The position numbers were made by a program, and so were the translations under genes. A DNA stretch of 8,392 nucleotides, from the NCBI GenBank assembly GCA_001773975.1, contig MEYI01000046.1, forward strand, positions 1-8,392, written 5' to 3'. Below, in pieces: positions 1 to 6,107 of the stretch (position 1 is the stretch's first letter; the number at the start of each line of letters is the position of its first letter). This DNA comes from Candidatus Azambacteria bacterium RBG_16_47_10. GTDB lineage: Bacteria > Patescibacteriota > Minisyncoccia > GWC2-36-17 > WO2-46-25. The notes beneath the pieces are model-generated. The model made no database searches, was not told the DNA's origin, and saw only the letters and a program-made list of their open reading frames with translations.

Positions 1-1001
1 TGCATCATTCAGAATATGAATCAGCGAAGCGCCATTATGCGCATATTGATGCTCCGGGACATGCTGACTACATTAAGAACATGATCACCGGTGCCGCACA
101 GATGGATGGCGCAGTGCTCGTGGTGGCGGCAACCGACGGTCCTATGCCTCAGACTCGCGAACACATCTTGCTCGCAAGCCAGGTTGGCGTACCGAAGTTG
201 ATCGTCTTCTTGAACAAGATCGACATGACCGATGATCCGGAATTGGTTGACCTCGTGGAAGTTGAAATCCGCGAATTACTTACCAAATACGGCTATGATG
301 GCGACAACACCCCGATCATCCGTGGCTCAGGCCTCAAAGCATTGCAGGCAACATCAAAGGATGATGAATGGGTAAAGAAGGTTCTCGAACTTGTCGAGAC
401 CATGGATTCTTACATCCCCGATCCTGTGCGTGATACCGATAAGCCGTTCTTGATGCCTGTTGAAGACGTATTCTCTATTGAAGGCCGCGGCACTGTCGTG
501 ACCGGTAGAGTAGAACGCGGCGTCGGAAAGGTGAACGACGAAGTGGAGATCATTGGTATTAAAGCAAGTGCAAAGACCGTTATTACCGGTATCGAAATGT
601 TCAACAAATCGTTGGATGAGGCGATGGCAGGTGACAACGCGGGTATTCTCTTGCGCGGTATCAAGAAAGAAGACGTGGAACGCGGCCAAGTTATCGTGAA
701 GCCGGGAAGCGTTACTCCGCACACTGAATTCGAAGCTGAAGTGTACGTGTTGACCAAAGAAGAAGGCGGTCGCCATACACCATTCTTCAACGGCTACAAA
801 CCGCAGTTCTACATCCGCACAACGGATGTGACTGGCGAAATGACGTTGCCGGAAGGAACTGAAATGGTTGTTCCGGGAGACACTGTTAAGGTGAAGGGTA
901 AATTGATCGCACCGATCGCGCTTGAAGAGAAGCAGAAGTTCGCTATCCGCGAAGGCGGAAGAACAGTAGGCGCGGGCGTGGTGACAAAGATCATCGCATA
1001 A
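1..1001 (+). CDS. tuf: Elongation factor Tu, 5'-truncated by the window edge
   Basis: EF-Tu is the GTPase that carries aminoacyl-tRNA to the ribosomal A site. The open frame is continuous from base 3, giving 332 residues; by comparison with the ~394-residue E. coli protein, about 65 N-terminal residues with the P-loop (G1) and most of switch I lie outside the window. Visible in order: G3 DAPGH with the catalytic His, G4 NKID, a G5-like SGL, then domain 2 (from about PFLMPVEDVFSIEGRG) and domain 3 (GGRHTPFF, ending VGAGVVTKIIA). Two GTPase-motif residues differ from the usual bacterial DCPGH and SAL; Ala and Gly at these places recall archaeal/eukaryotic EF1A, but the rest of the protein is plainly bacterial EF-Tu. 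A 26-nt gap to rpsJ without a convincing terminator suggests co-transcription. The first ATG inside the window (base 81) is an internal Met, not the start. Confidence 0.98.
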   Translation, partial: HHSEYESAKRHYAHIDAPGHADYIKNMITGAAQMDGAVLVVAATDGPMPQTREHILLASQVGVPKLIVFLNKIDMTDDPELVDLVEVEIRELLTKYGYDGDNTPIIRGSGLKALQATSKDDEWVKKVLELVETMDSYIPDPVRDTDKPFLMPVEDVFSIEGRGTVVTGRVERGVGKVNDEVEIIGIKASAKTVITGIEMFNKSLDEAMAGDNAGILLRGIKKEDVERGQVIVKPGSVTPHTEFEAEVYVLTKEEGGRHTPFFNGYKPQFYIRTTDVTGEMTLPEGTEMVVPGDTVKVKGKLIAPIALEEKQKFAIREGGRTVGAGVVTKIIA

Positions 1002-1027
1002 TATTAAGGGGATTAACGCGGCTTTTT

Positions 1028-1351
1028 ATGGCAACGAAAGAAGGAATACAAAAATTGCGAATCAAGATCAAGGCGTACGATAACAAGATCATCGACAATA
1101 GTGCACGCCAGATCGTAGAAGCCGCGGAGCGGCAGGGAGTTACGGTTTCAGGACCGATCCCGTTGCCGACCGAGATCAAGAAGTATGCGGTGAATCGGTC
1201 AACGTTCGTGCACAAGAGCTCAGGGGAGCACTTTGAGATGCGCGTGCATAAGCGAGTGATCGATATCGAAAGCCCGAATCCGAAGACGATCGACGCCCTC
1301 ACAAACCTGAATCTTCCTGCGGGGGTGGACATTGAAATCAAGATGGTTTAG
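1028..1351 (+). CDS. rpsJ: Small ribosomal subunit protein S10
   Basis: S10 sits in the 30S head and, in studied bacteria, also works with NusB in transcription antitermination. The product is 107 residues (E. coli 103). Family hallmarks are LRIKIKAYDNKIID near the N-terminus, GPIPLPTEIKKYAV in the centre, the HFEMRVHKRVIDI strand and the C-terminal LPAGVDIEIKMV. The ATG at 1028 leaves a few extra N-terminal residues before the conserved strand, which is normal. The only purine-rich stretch upstream, AAGGGG at 1006-1011, is 16 nt from the ATG, too far for a standard Shine-Dalgarno site. The stop codon is TAG. It follows tuf by 26 nt and is separated from the rest of the S10 operon by an unusual 146-nt spacer. 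Confidence 0.98.
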   Translation: MATKEGIQKLRIKIKAYDNKIIDNSARQIVEAAERQGVTVSGPIPLPTEIKKYAVNRSTFVHKSSGEHFEMRVHKRVIDIESPNPKTIDALTNLNLPAGVDIEIKMV

Positions 1352-1359
1352 ATTATACA
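1332..1359 (+). promoter_or_regulatory. Weak candidate promoter at the end of rpsJ
   Basis: TTGAAA (1332-1337) and TATACA (1354-1359) are separated by 16 nt, overlapping the rpsJ stop. The -35 element matches 4-5 of 6 consensus bases; the -10 element matches 4 of 6 and lacks the final T. If used, transcription would begin near 1366, at the foot of the first stem-loop of the spacer, so the RNA would start with that structure. In AT-rich sequence such matches are frequent by chance, so the call rests mainly on position. Confidence 0.2.
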
Positions 1360-1363
1360 TCGA

Positions 1364-1392
1364 TCCGTACCATGCCTCGGGTATGGTACGGA
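1364..1392 (+). promoter_or_regulatory. Strong stem-loop 1 in the rpsJ-rplC spacer
   Basis: Bases 1364-1373 (TCCGTACCAT) are perfectly complementary to 1383-1392 (ATGGTACGGA). Inside, G1374/T1382 (wobble), C1375/G1381 and C1376/G1380 extend the stem to 13 pairs around a tight TCG loop. No T-run follows, so it does not look like an intrinsic terminator by itself. It may be part of a regulatory leader for the S10 operon, an RNA-processing site, or a DNA-binding palindrome. Confidence 0.6.
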
Positions 1393-1400
1393 AACATGTG

Positions 1401-1428
1401 TAATGTAAATGAAACATGATTTGCATTA
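1401..1428 (+). promoter_or_regulatory. Stem-loop 2 in the rpsJ-rplC spacer
   Basis: TAATGTAAAT (1401-1410) pairs with ATTTGCATTA (1419-1428) over ten positions with one U-G wobble, leaving the 8-nt loop GAAACATG. The same octamer GAAACATG also occurs at 1391-1398, just after stem-loop 1. The stem is AT-rich and so weaker than its neighbours; its interest lies in being flanked by two stronger hairpins. Confidence 0.35.
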
Positions 1429-1459
1429 TTAGAGAGTAACGTTTTATTGACCGAGCTTA

Positions 1460-1484
1460 AAAAATGGGCTTTCGGCCCATTTTT
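1460..1484 (+). terminator. Terminator-like stem-loop 3 / candidate attenuator before rplC
   Basis: AAAAATGGGC (1460-1469) and GCCCATTTTT (1475-1484) form a perfect 10-bp stem with loop TTTCG. The right arm ends in five T and the left arm begins with A, the form of a bidirectional intrinsic terminator. The rplC ATG is only 13 nt downstream, which leaves no room for a separate promoter after it. If the hairpin terminates, it must do so partially or conditionally within an RNA that continues into rplC. It could also control access to the rplC start. The T-run is short, so termination strength is uncertain. Confidence 0.55.
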
Positions 1485-1497
1485 CAGTGAAAATACT

Positions 1498-2100
1498 ATG
1501 AAGTATATTGTCGGAAGGAAAATTGAAATGTCACAGGTGTTTGATGAGAAGGGTATGGTAACTCCTGTAACGCTTGTCGCGGTTGAACCGTGCACAGTAA
1601 CTGCTGTCCGCACGAAAGAAAAAGACGGCTATGATGCGGTGCAGATCGGCAGCGGAAAAAAGAACACAATCAACAAAGCGGAAAAGGGACACCTCAAAGA
1701 TCTCGGCCCGTTCGCAGTATTGAAAGAATATCGGGTAGAAGGAGCATCTGACAAAAAAGTTGGAGACATTATTGATGTATCCATCTTTGCCGAAGGTGAT
1801 CCGATCAAGGTTACCGGCGTCAGCAAGGCAAAAGGGTTCCAGGGTGTAGTTAAGCGACATCACTTCGGCGGCGGTCCCGCATCGCACGGTCAGAAGCATA
1901 GCTTGCGCGAGCCGGGTTCCATCGGTGCGACATGGCCGCAGCGTGTTCTGAAAGGACAGCGCATGGCGGGCCGTATGGGTGGCGAACAAAATACCGTATT
2001 AGGGTTGAAAGTTGTAAAGATCGATGCGGCACATAATATTTTAGCGGTAAAAGGAGCAATTCCCGGACGACGGGGAACGCTGATTGAAATTAAAGGATAA
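1498..2100 (+). CDS. rplC: Large ribosomal subunit protein L3
   Basis: L3 binds 23S rRNA early in 50S assembly and reaches towards the peptidyl-transferase centre with a long loop. The product is 200 residues (E. coli 209). It opens with KYIVGRKIEMSQVFDEKG, the usual L3 start, and carries GFQGVVKRHHFGGGPASHG, REPGSIGATWP and GQRMAGRMG in the centre loop, ending with AVKGAIPGRRG. In E. coli a loop glutamine (Gln150) is methylated by PrmB; here the segment reads GATWPQRV, one residue shorter, so that Gln is not clearly conserved. The frame can be extended to a TTG at 1447, but that crosses the terminator-like hairpin and adds 17 residues not typical of L3, so ATG 1498 is chosen. There is no Shine-Dalgarno sequence. 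The downstream gap to rplD is 6 nt. Confidence 0.98.
   Translation: MKYIVGRKIEMSQVFDEKGMVTPVTLVAVEPCTVTAVRTKEKDGYDAVQIGSGKKNTINKAEKGHLKDLGPFAVLKEYRVEGASDKKVGDIIDVSIFAEGDPIKVTGVSKAKGFQGVVKRHHFGGGPASHGQKHSLREPGSIGATWPQRVLKGQRMAGRMGGEQNTVLGLKVVKIDAAHNILAVKGAIPGRRGTLIEIKG
2092..2097 (+). promoter_or_regulatory. Shine-Dalgarno site of rplD
   Basis: AAAGGA lies 9 nt before the rplD ATG, inside the last codons of rplC. It is the only well-placed Shine-Dalgarno-like motif among the sixteen starts visible here, and rplD is also one of only three genes without T at position -1. Confidence 0.5.
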
Positions 2101-2106
2101 GCAACC

Positions 2107-2895
2107 ATGGAAACGATTGTCTACAACCAAAAAGGGGAGAAGGTAGGAACGTTTGATCTTCCGGAATATATTTTCAACGTTTCTTCCGGCGCTGATTTAG
2201 TGCACCAAGCAGTGCGCACACAGCGCGCAAACGCACGGGAATCGATCGCGCACACGAAAGATCGAAGCGAAGTACGCGGCGGCGGACGAAAACCATGGCG
2301 CCAGAAAGGTACCGGTCGCGCGCGACATGGTTCACGACGCTCACCGTTGTGGAGCGGAGGCGGTGTGACATTCGGCCCGAGAAGCGAGCGCGATTACTCT
2401 CTCAAGATCAACAAGAAACAAAAACAAAAAGCATTGTTCGCAGTATTGACCTCAAAGGTGCAGGGCGGGAAATTCGTGATGATGGATACGTTGTCCATTC
2501 CGGAGCCGAAGACAAAAGCGATCATTGGTGTTTTGCATGCGATGGCGAAAGTGATTCCGACCATGGAAACGAAAAAGACGCTTATTATTACGCCGTCAGC
2601 AAATAAGAACATTATGTTGTCCGCGCGCAATATTCAAAACGCAAGCGTTATTGCAGCAAGTAGCTTGAACGTGTACGATCTTTTGGCACATGCAAACGTC
2701 ATGATGATGAAAGATTCTATTGCAGTCATGCAACAGACATATACAAGGACCGTAAAGGGTGCGGCGCGCAACGTATCGGGGGAGAAGGCGGAAGTGCCGG
2801 TTCGCGCAACAACAAAGAAGAAGAAAGCGCGGAAGGCGGCAAAGAAGGGAGCGAAAAAAACGATAAAGAAGTCAATAAAAAAGAGAATAAAATAA
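2107..2895 (+). CDS. rplD: Large ribosomal subunit protein L4 with a long Lys-rich C-terminal tail
   Basis: L4 is an early-assembly 50S protein whose extended loop forms part of the exit-tunnel constriction with L22; in E. coli it also represses its own operon. The loop is clear at residues 57-90 (RGGGRKPWRQKGTGRARHG, then SPLWSGGGVTFGP), followed by NKKQKQKALFAVL. The core ends near residue 210, about the E. coli length of 201; the protein is 262 residues. The added tail includes 16 Lys/Arg among the last 26 residues (237-262) and is probably disordered and RNA-binding. The tail is in the same frame with no break and ends 9 nt before rplW, so it is not a frameshift artefact that can be seen here. 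The ATG at 2107 has a Shine-Dalgarno motif. Confidence 0.97.
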   Translation: METIVYNQKGEKVGTFDLPEYIFNVSSGADLVHQAVRTQRANARESIAHTKDRSEVRGGGRKPWRQKGTGRARHGSRRSPLWSGGGVTFGPRSERDYSLKINKKQKQKALFAVLTSKVQGGKFVMMDTLSIPEPKTKAIIGVLHAMAKVIPTMETKKTLIITPSANKNIMLSARNIQNASVIAASSLNVYDLLAHANVMMMKDSIAVMQQTYTRTVKGAARNVSGEKAEVPVRATTKKKKARKAAKKGAKKTIKKSIKKRIK

Positions 2896-2904
2896 TCCGG
2901 TCAT

Positions 2905-3282
2905 ATGGCATTGTTCAGTAAAGCAAAAAAAGCAGTAAAAAAAACAAAAAGCGCAGGCGCGGCATCCGCACCAAAGCGTATTGTTTCTCGTGGTACATCA
3001 AAGAATGCGCCGGGTCGCGTCATCGTACGACCATACATGACCGAGAAGGCGGCAATGCTTGCTGAAAAAGGCACATATGTATTTGTGGTTTTCCGCAACG
3101 CAACAAAGAATGAAGTAATCAAAGCGGTGCAGGCGACATTCGGTGTGACCGTAACACGGGTGAACATGATCAATGCGCCAGAGAGAAAGGTACGTTTAGG
3201 CAAACACCAGGGACATGTTCCCGGATTTAAAAAAGCAATGGTAACACTGAAAAAAGGCGATAAGATCGATATCGGCGCATAA
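2905..3282 (+). CDS. rplW: Large ribosomal subunit protein L23 with a basic N-terminal extension
   Basis: L23 lies at the mouth of the exit tunnel, where trigger factor and SRP dock in studied bacteria. The product is 125 residues; usual length is about 95-100. The conserved fold begins near residue 39 (RVIVRPYMTEKA), followed by GTYVFVVFRNATKNEVIKAV, the FGVTVTRVNM strand, and a GKHQGHVPGFKKAMVTLKKG C-terminal part. Residues 1-38 are an extra Lys/Ala/Ser-rich segment. The next in-frame ATG (Met45) would remove part of the conserved core, so ATG 2905 is kept; the start sits 9 nt after rplD. No Shine-Dalgarno sequence is visible. Confidence 0.97.
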   Translation: MALFSKAKKAVKKTKSAGAASAPKRIVSRGTSKNAPGRVIVRPYMTEKAAMLAEKGTYVFVVFRNATKNEVIKAVQATFGVTVTRVNMINAPERKVRLGKHQGHVPGFKKAMVTLKKGDKIDIGA

Positions 3283-3287
3283 CGCAT

Positions 3288-4115
3288 ATGAAAATATTAC
3301 GACCAACAACTCCAGGACAGCGACAGAGAACGATAACGGATTATTCTTCGTTGTCTAACGCAAAGCCGGAAAAATCACTGACCTTCGGGCGCAAGAAGCG
3401 CATGGGACGGTCTGCTGCCGGACGCATTACGACTCGTCATAAGGGAGGCGGCAATAAAAAGCTGTACCGCATCATTGATTTCAAACAGAACAAGATGGAT
3501 ATCCCGGCAAAGGTGGTGTCTTTGGAATATGATCCAAACCGCTCATCGTTTATCGCATTGATCGTGTATCATGACGGTGAGAAGCGATACGTGCTTGCAA
3601 CGAAAGATATGAAAGTGGGCAATGCGGTGATCACATCGGAGAATGCACCGCTTTCCGACGGCAATCGTTTGCCGCTTATCAAGATCCCTGTCGGCTTTTT
3701 TGTGCATAATGTTGAATTACAGCCGGGGAAGGGAGGCCAGATCGCGCGCACTGCAGGATCATCGGTAAAAGTGATGGCACACGAAGGAAAATATACTCAT
3801 GTGCAAATGCCGTCATCGGAAGTTCGCAAAGTGCTTTCATCGTGTCTCGCAACAATCGGAACGCTTTCCAATGTTGAGCACAATTTGATCAATTACGGAA
3901 AGGCGGGGGCATCGCGATGGCGCGGTATTCGTCCGACCGTTCGCGGAAGCGCCATGAATCCTGTGGATCATCCGCATGGCGGAGGTGAAGGGGCACAGCC
4001 GATCGGTCTTCCGTATCCGAAGACGCCGTGGGGCAAGCACGCATTGGGCAAGAAGACACGAAAAAAGAAGCACCCGACGAATAAATTTATTGTTAGCAGA
4101 CGAGTGAAAAAATAA
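3288..4115 (+). CDS. rplB: Large ribosomal subunit protein L2
   Basis: L2 is one of the most conserved 50S proteins and is needed for subunit joining and peptidyl-transferase activity. The product is 275 residues, the normal length. Visible are the PTTPGQRQRT start, GRITTRHKGGGNKKLYRIIDF at about 45-65, the central RNA-binding domain with LQPGKGGQIARTAGSS (144-159), and VRGSAMNPVDHPHGGGEG (218-235), which includes the functionally important His region (His228, His230). The basic C-terminus ends KFIVSRRVKK. The spacing is 5 nt after rplW and 10 nt before rpsS. No Shine-Dalgarno sequence is visible; the start is CATATG. Confidence 0.99.
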   Translation: MKILRPTTPGQRQRTITDYSSLSNAKPEKSLTFGRKKRMGRSAAGRITTRHKGGGNKKLYRIIDFKQNKMDIPAKVVSLEYDPNRSSFIALIVYHDGEKRYVLATKDMKVGNAVITSENAPLSDGNRLPLIKIPVGFFVHNVELQPGKGGQIARTAGSSVKVMAHEGKYTHVQMPSSEVRKVLSSCLATIGTLSNVEHNLINYGKAGASRWRGIRPTVRGSAMNPVDHPHGGGEGAQPIGLPYPKTPWGKHALGKKTRKKKHPTNKFIVSRRVKK

Positions 4116-4125
4116 TCATACCAGT

Positions 4126-4446
4126 ATGGCACGAAGCTTAAAGAAAGGACCCTATGTTGATGCACGACTTCTTGAAAAGATCGCGAAAGCGAAACAAGGA
4201 GAAGTAGTGAACACGTGGGCGCGCGCATCTATGATCTCGCCGGAAATGATCGGGCTTACGATCGGCGTACACAATGGGAAGACCCATATTCCGGTATTGG
4301 TTACCGAAGAAATGGTGGGTCATCGCTTGGGAGAATTTTCACCGACACGCAAGTTCGTGCGTCATGGCGGAAAGATGCAGAAAGATATTGAATCGCAGGC
4401 GGCTGCAGCGGCAAAACCGGCAGCAGCAGCTCCGGCAAAAAAATAA
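4126..4446 (+). CDS. rpsS: Small ribosomal subunit protein S19 with an Ala/Pro/Lys tail
   Basis: S19 forms a complex with S13 in the 30S head and contacts the A-site finger and tRNA. The product is 106 residues against 92 in E. coli. The family core is clear: RSLKKGPYVD at 3-12, WARASMISPEMIG, VHNGKTHIPVLVTEEMVGH and LGEFSPTRKF. The segment after the core, VRHGGKMQKDIE, resembles S19 proteins of Parcubacteria-like genomes as I remember them. Residues 90-106 are an Ala/Pro/Lys low-complexity tail. The start is 10 nt after rplB and lacks a Shine-Dalgarno sequence. Confidence 0.98.
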   Translation: MARSLKKGPYVDARLLEKIAKAKQGEVVNTWARASMISPEMIGLTIGVHNGKTHIPVLVTEEMVGHRLGEFSPTRKFVRHGGKMQKDIESQAAAAAKPAAAAPAKK

Positions 4447-4458
4447 ACACACACCTGT

Positions 4459-4986
4459 ATGAACGTAAAAGCAAAACTCAATAATGTACGCATATCTCCT
4501 CGAAAGGTCCGGCTCGTTGCCAGTCTTATTCGTGGCATGCGCGTACAGGAAGCGCGAACACAGCTTCAATTTTTGATGAAAAAGAGCTCGCTTCCTATGG
4601 TGAAACTTATTGATTCCGCGCTCGCGAACGCAAAGCATAACTACAAATTAAATCCGGAATCTTTATACGTTTCTTCGATCACGGTAGATGAAGGCCCAAC
4701 ATTGAAGCGCGGTATGCCTCGCGCACGGGGAAGTGTTTTCACGATCAGGAAGCGTACATCGCATATAGCATTGACTTTATCTGAAAAGAGCGCTAAAAAT
4801 ACTCAGGTGCCGGTGAAAAAAGGTGCGGCTGCGAAAGTAACCAAAGAGGTGAAAAAGAAAGAAGTTGCTGTAGAAGAAACAAAGGAAGAAAAACCGAAAG
4901 CGGCGCATACCGAGAAGAAGTCTGAAGAAAAGAAAGGACGATTGACGGGTATTTCAAAGCGGGCATTCCGCACACATGAAAAATAA
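4459..4986 (+). CDS. rplV: Large ribosomal subunit protein L22 with a charged C-terminal extension
   Basis: L22 lines the exit tunnel with a long beta-hairpin and is a classic site of macrolide resistance changes. The core is residues 1-110: RISPRKVRLVASLIRGM at 11-27, LIDSALANAKHNY at 50-62, and the hairpin-tip LKRGMPRARGSVFTIRKRTSH at 82-102. E. coli L22 is 110 residues; this one is 175. Residues 111-175 are a Lys/Glu/Ala-rich stretch, probably disordered, closing with GRLTGISKRAFRTHEK, which is less repetitive than the preceding part and might be a short binding element. The tail is in frame with no break. Gaps are 12 nt before and 17 nt after. No Shine-Dalgarno sequence is visible. Confidence 0.97.
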   Translation: MNVKAKLNNVRISPRKVRLVASLIRGMRVQEARTQLQFLMKKSSLPMVKLIDSALANAKHNYKLNPESLYVSSITVDEGPTLKRGMPRARGSVFTIRKRTSHIALTLSEKSAKNTQVPVKKGAAAKVTKEVKKKEVAVEETKEEKPKAAHTEKKSEEKKGRLTGISKRAFRTHEK

Positions 4987-5003
4987 CGTTTGAATTATAG
5001 AGT

Positions 5004-5678
5004 ATGGGAAAAAAAGTAAATCCATTAGTATTCCGACTTGGCGTCATCGAGGGATGGAAATCCCGGTGGTTTCAGGAAAAGAAATATAAAGACTTCTTAA
5101 AAGAGGATCATACGCTCCGCGGTTTTCTTACGGGGAAGCTGAAGAAGCTCGGTCTTGAAAAGATAGAGATCGAGCGATCGGCGCATAAGATCTTGTTGAT
5201 CATTCATACATCTCGTCCCGGCTTGATCATTGGCAGGGGAGGTGCGGGGATCGAGGTATTGAAGAATGAGATCGAGAAGAAATATCAGGCGGTACGAACG
5301 GACAAAAAAGAAAAAACCGAGATCAAAATAAGGATCGAAGAGGTTACGAAGCCGGAGGCGAATTCTCAGATCGTCGCGCAGTCTGCCGCTGATCAGCTCG
5401 AGCGCCGTCTTCCGTTCCGACGCATCTTGAAGCAAACACTTGAAAAGGCGATGCAGAACAAAGAAGTGAAGGGAGCGAAGATCCGCGTATCAGGACGTTT
5501 GGACGGATCGGAAATGTCGCGGACGGAATGGCTGAGTAAGGGGCGGATGCCTTTACAAACATTACGGGCAAAAATTGATTTTGCGATGGCAAATGCATAC
5601 TGCACCTATGGTGTTATCGGCATCAAGGTATGGTTGTACAAGGGTGATGTATTTGAAGAGAAAAAAGATAACGAATAG
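5004..5678 (+). CDS. rpsC: Small ribosomal subunit protein S3
   Basis: S3 is at the mRNA entry channel of the 30S head and helps unwind mRNA. The product is 224 residues (E. coli 233). It starts GKKVNPLVFRLGV, has the KH domain with RPGLIIGRGGAGIE at 71-84 (GxxG is GRGG), and the S3 C-terminal domain with SGRLDGSEMSRTEWLSKGR at 163-181 and LRAKIDFAMANAYCTYGVIGIKVW. It ends soon after the conserved domain with a short acidic/basic tail. The stop is TAG, followed by rplP after 2 nt, so the two are probably translationally coupled. Upstream only a weak AGAG precedes the ATG. Confidence 0.99.
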   Translation: MGKKVNPLVFRLGVIEGWKSRWFQEKKYKDFLKEDHTLRGFLTGKLKKLGLEKIEIERSAHKILLIIHTSRPGLIIGRGGAGIEVLKNEIEKKYQAVRTDKKEKTEIKIRIEEVTKPEANSQIVAQSAADQLERRLPFRRILKQTLEKAMQNKEVKGAKIRVSGRLDGSEMSRTEWLSKGRMPLQTLRAKIDFAMANAYCTYGVIGIKVWLYKGDVFEEKKDNE

Positions 5679-5680
5679 GC

Positions 5681-6097
5681 ATGCTGTTACCAAAGAAAAC
5701 AAAACATAGAAAGTGGCATAAGGGAAGAAAGCGGACCAGGGGCGTTGAAACGCGCGGTACCGTGTTGAGCTTTGGCGCATTTGGTTTGAAGGCGAAGGGA
5801 CGCGCATGGCTGACATCACGGCAGATTGAGGCGGCACGTCGCGCGATGACACGGTATGTGCAACGATCGGGAAAGATCTGGATCCGGGTATTCCCGGACA
5901 AGCCGATCACTAAAAAAGGACAGGAAGTTCCCATGGGCGGCGGCAAGGGATCAGTGGATCATTATGTCGCAGTAGTGAAACCGGGACGCATTTTGTTCGA
6001 GATGGACGGCATTGATGAAAAGACAGCGCAGGAAGCATTGCGGAAAGCGTCATCAAAATTACCGTTATTGACGCGGTTCGTGAAGCGAGAAATGTAA
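5681..6097 (+). CDS. rplP: Large ribosomal subunit protein L16
   Basis: L16 organises the A-site region of the 50S subunit and is added late in assembly. The product is 138 residues (E. coli 136). It begins MLLPKKTKHRKWHKGR and has LSFGAFGLKAKGRAWLTSRQIEAARRAMTR, GKIWIRVFPDKPIT, PMGGGKGSVDHYVAVVKPG and LFEMDGIDE. In E. coli Arg81, in VRMGKGKG, is hydroxylated by YcfD; here the matching place is Pro (VPMGGGKG), so this modification cannot occur at that site. The start is only 2 nt after the rpsC stop, with a weak TAGG next to it. Confidence 0.99.
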   Translation: MLLPKKTKHRKWHKGRKRTRGVETRGTVLSFGAFGLKAKGRAWLTSRQIEAARRAMTRYVQRSGKIWIRVFPDKPITKKGQEVPMGGGKGSVDHYVAVVKPGRILFEMDGIDEKTAQEALRKASSKLPLLTRFVKREM

Positions 6098-6107
6098 TTA
6101 GAAAGGC

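Noticed and set aside
354..776. Long reading frames on the - strand opposite tuf and the ribosomal protein genes
   Set aside because: They are antisense shadows of strongly conserved genes, with no recognisable motifs or start signals.
1011..1027. Terminator between tuf and rpsJ at the GGCTTTTT run
   Set aside because: No complementary arm lies upstream of the T-run, so no stem can form.
1447..1452. TTGACC as a -35 box for a promoter directly before rplC
   Set aside because: No -10 element occurs at 16-18 nt; that place is the hairpin loop and right arm.
1447..1497. N-terminal extension of rplC from the TTG at 1447
   Set aside because: It would translate the terminator-like hairpin, adding 17 residues unlike L3; the family start matches ATG 1498.
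2295..2606. A 103-codon + strand frame inside rplD
   Set aside because: It lies wholly within the well-supported L4 frame and its product resembles nothing I know.
2731..2895. Frameshift creating the L4 Lys-rich tail
   Set aside because: The frame is continuous, the tail is followed by a normal 9-nt gap to rplW, and similar tails occur on neighbouring proteins.
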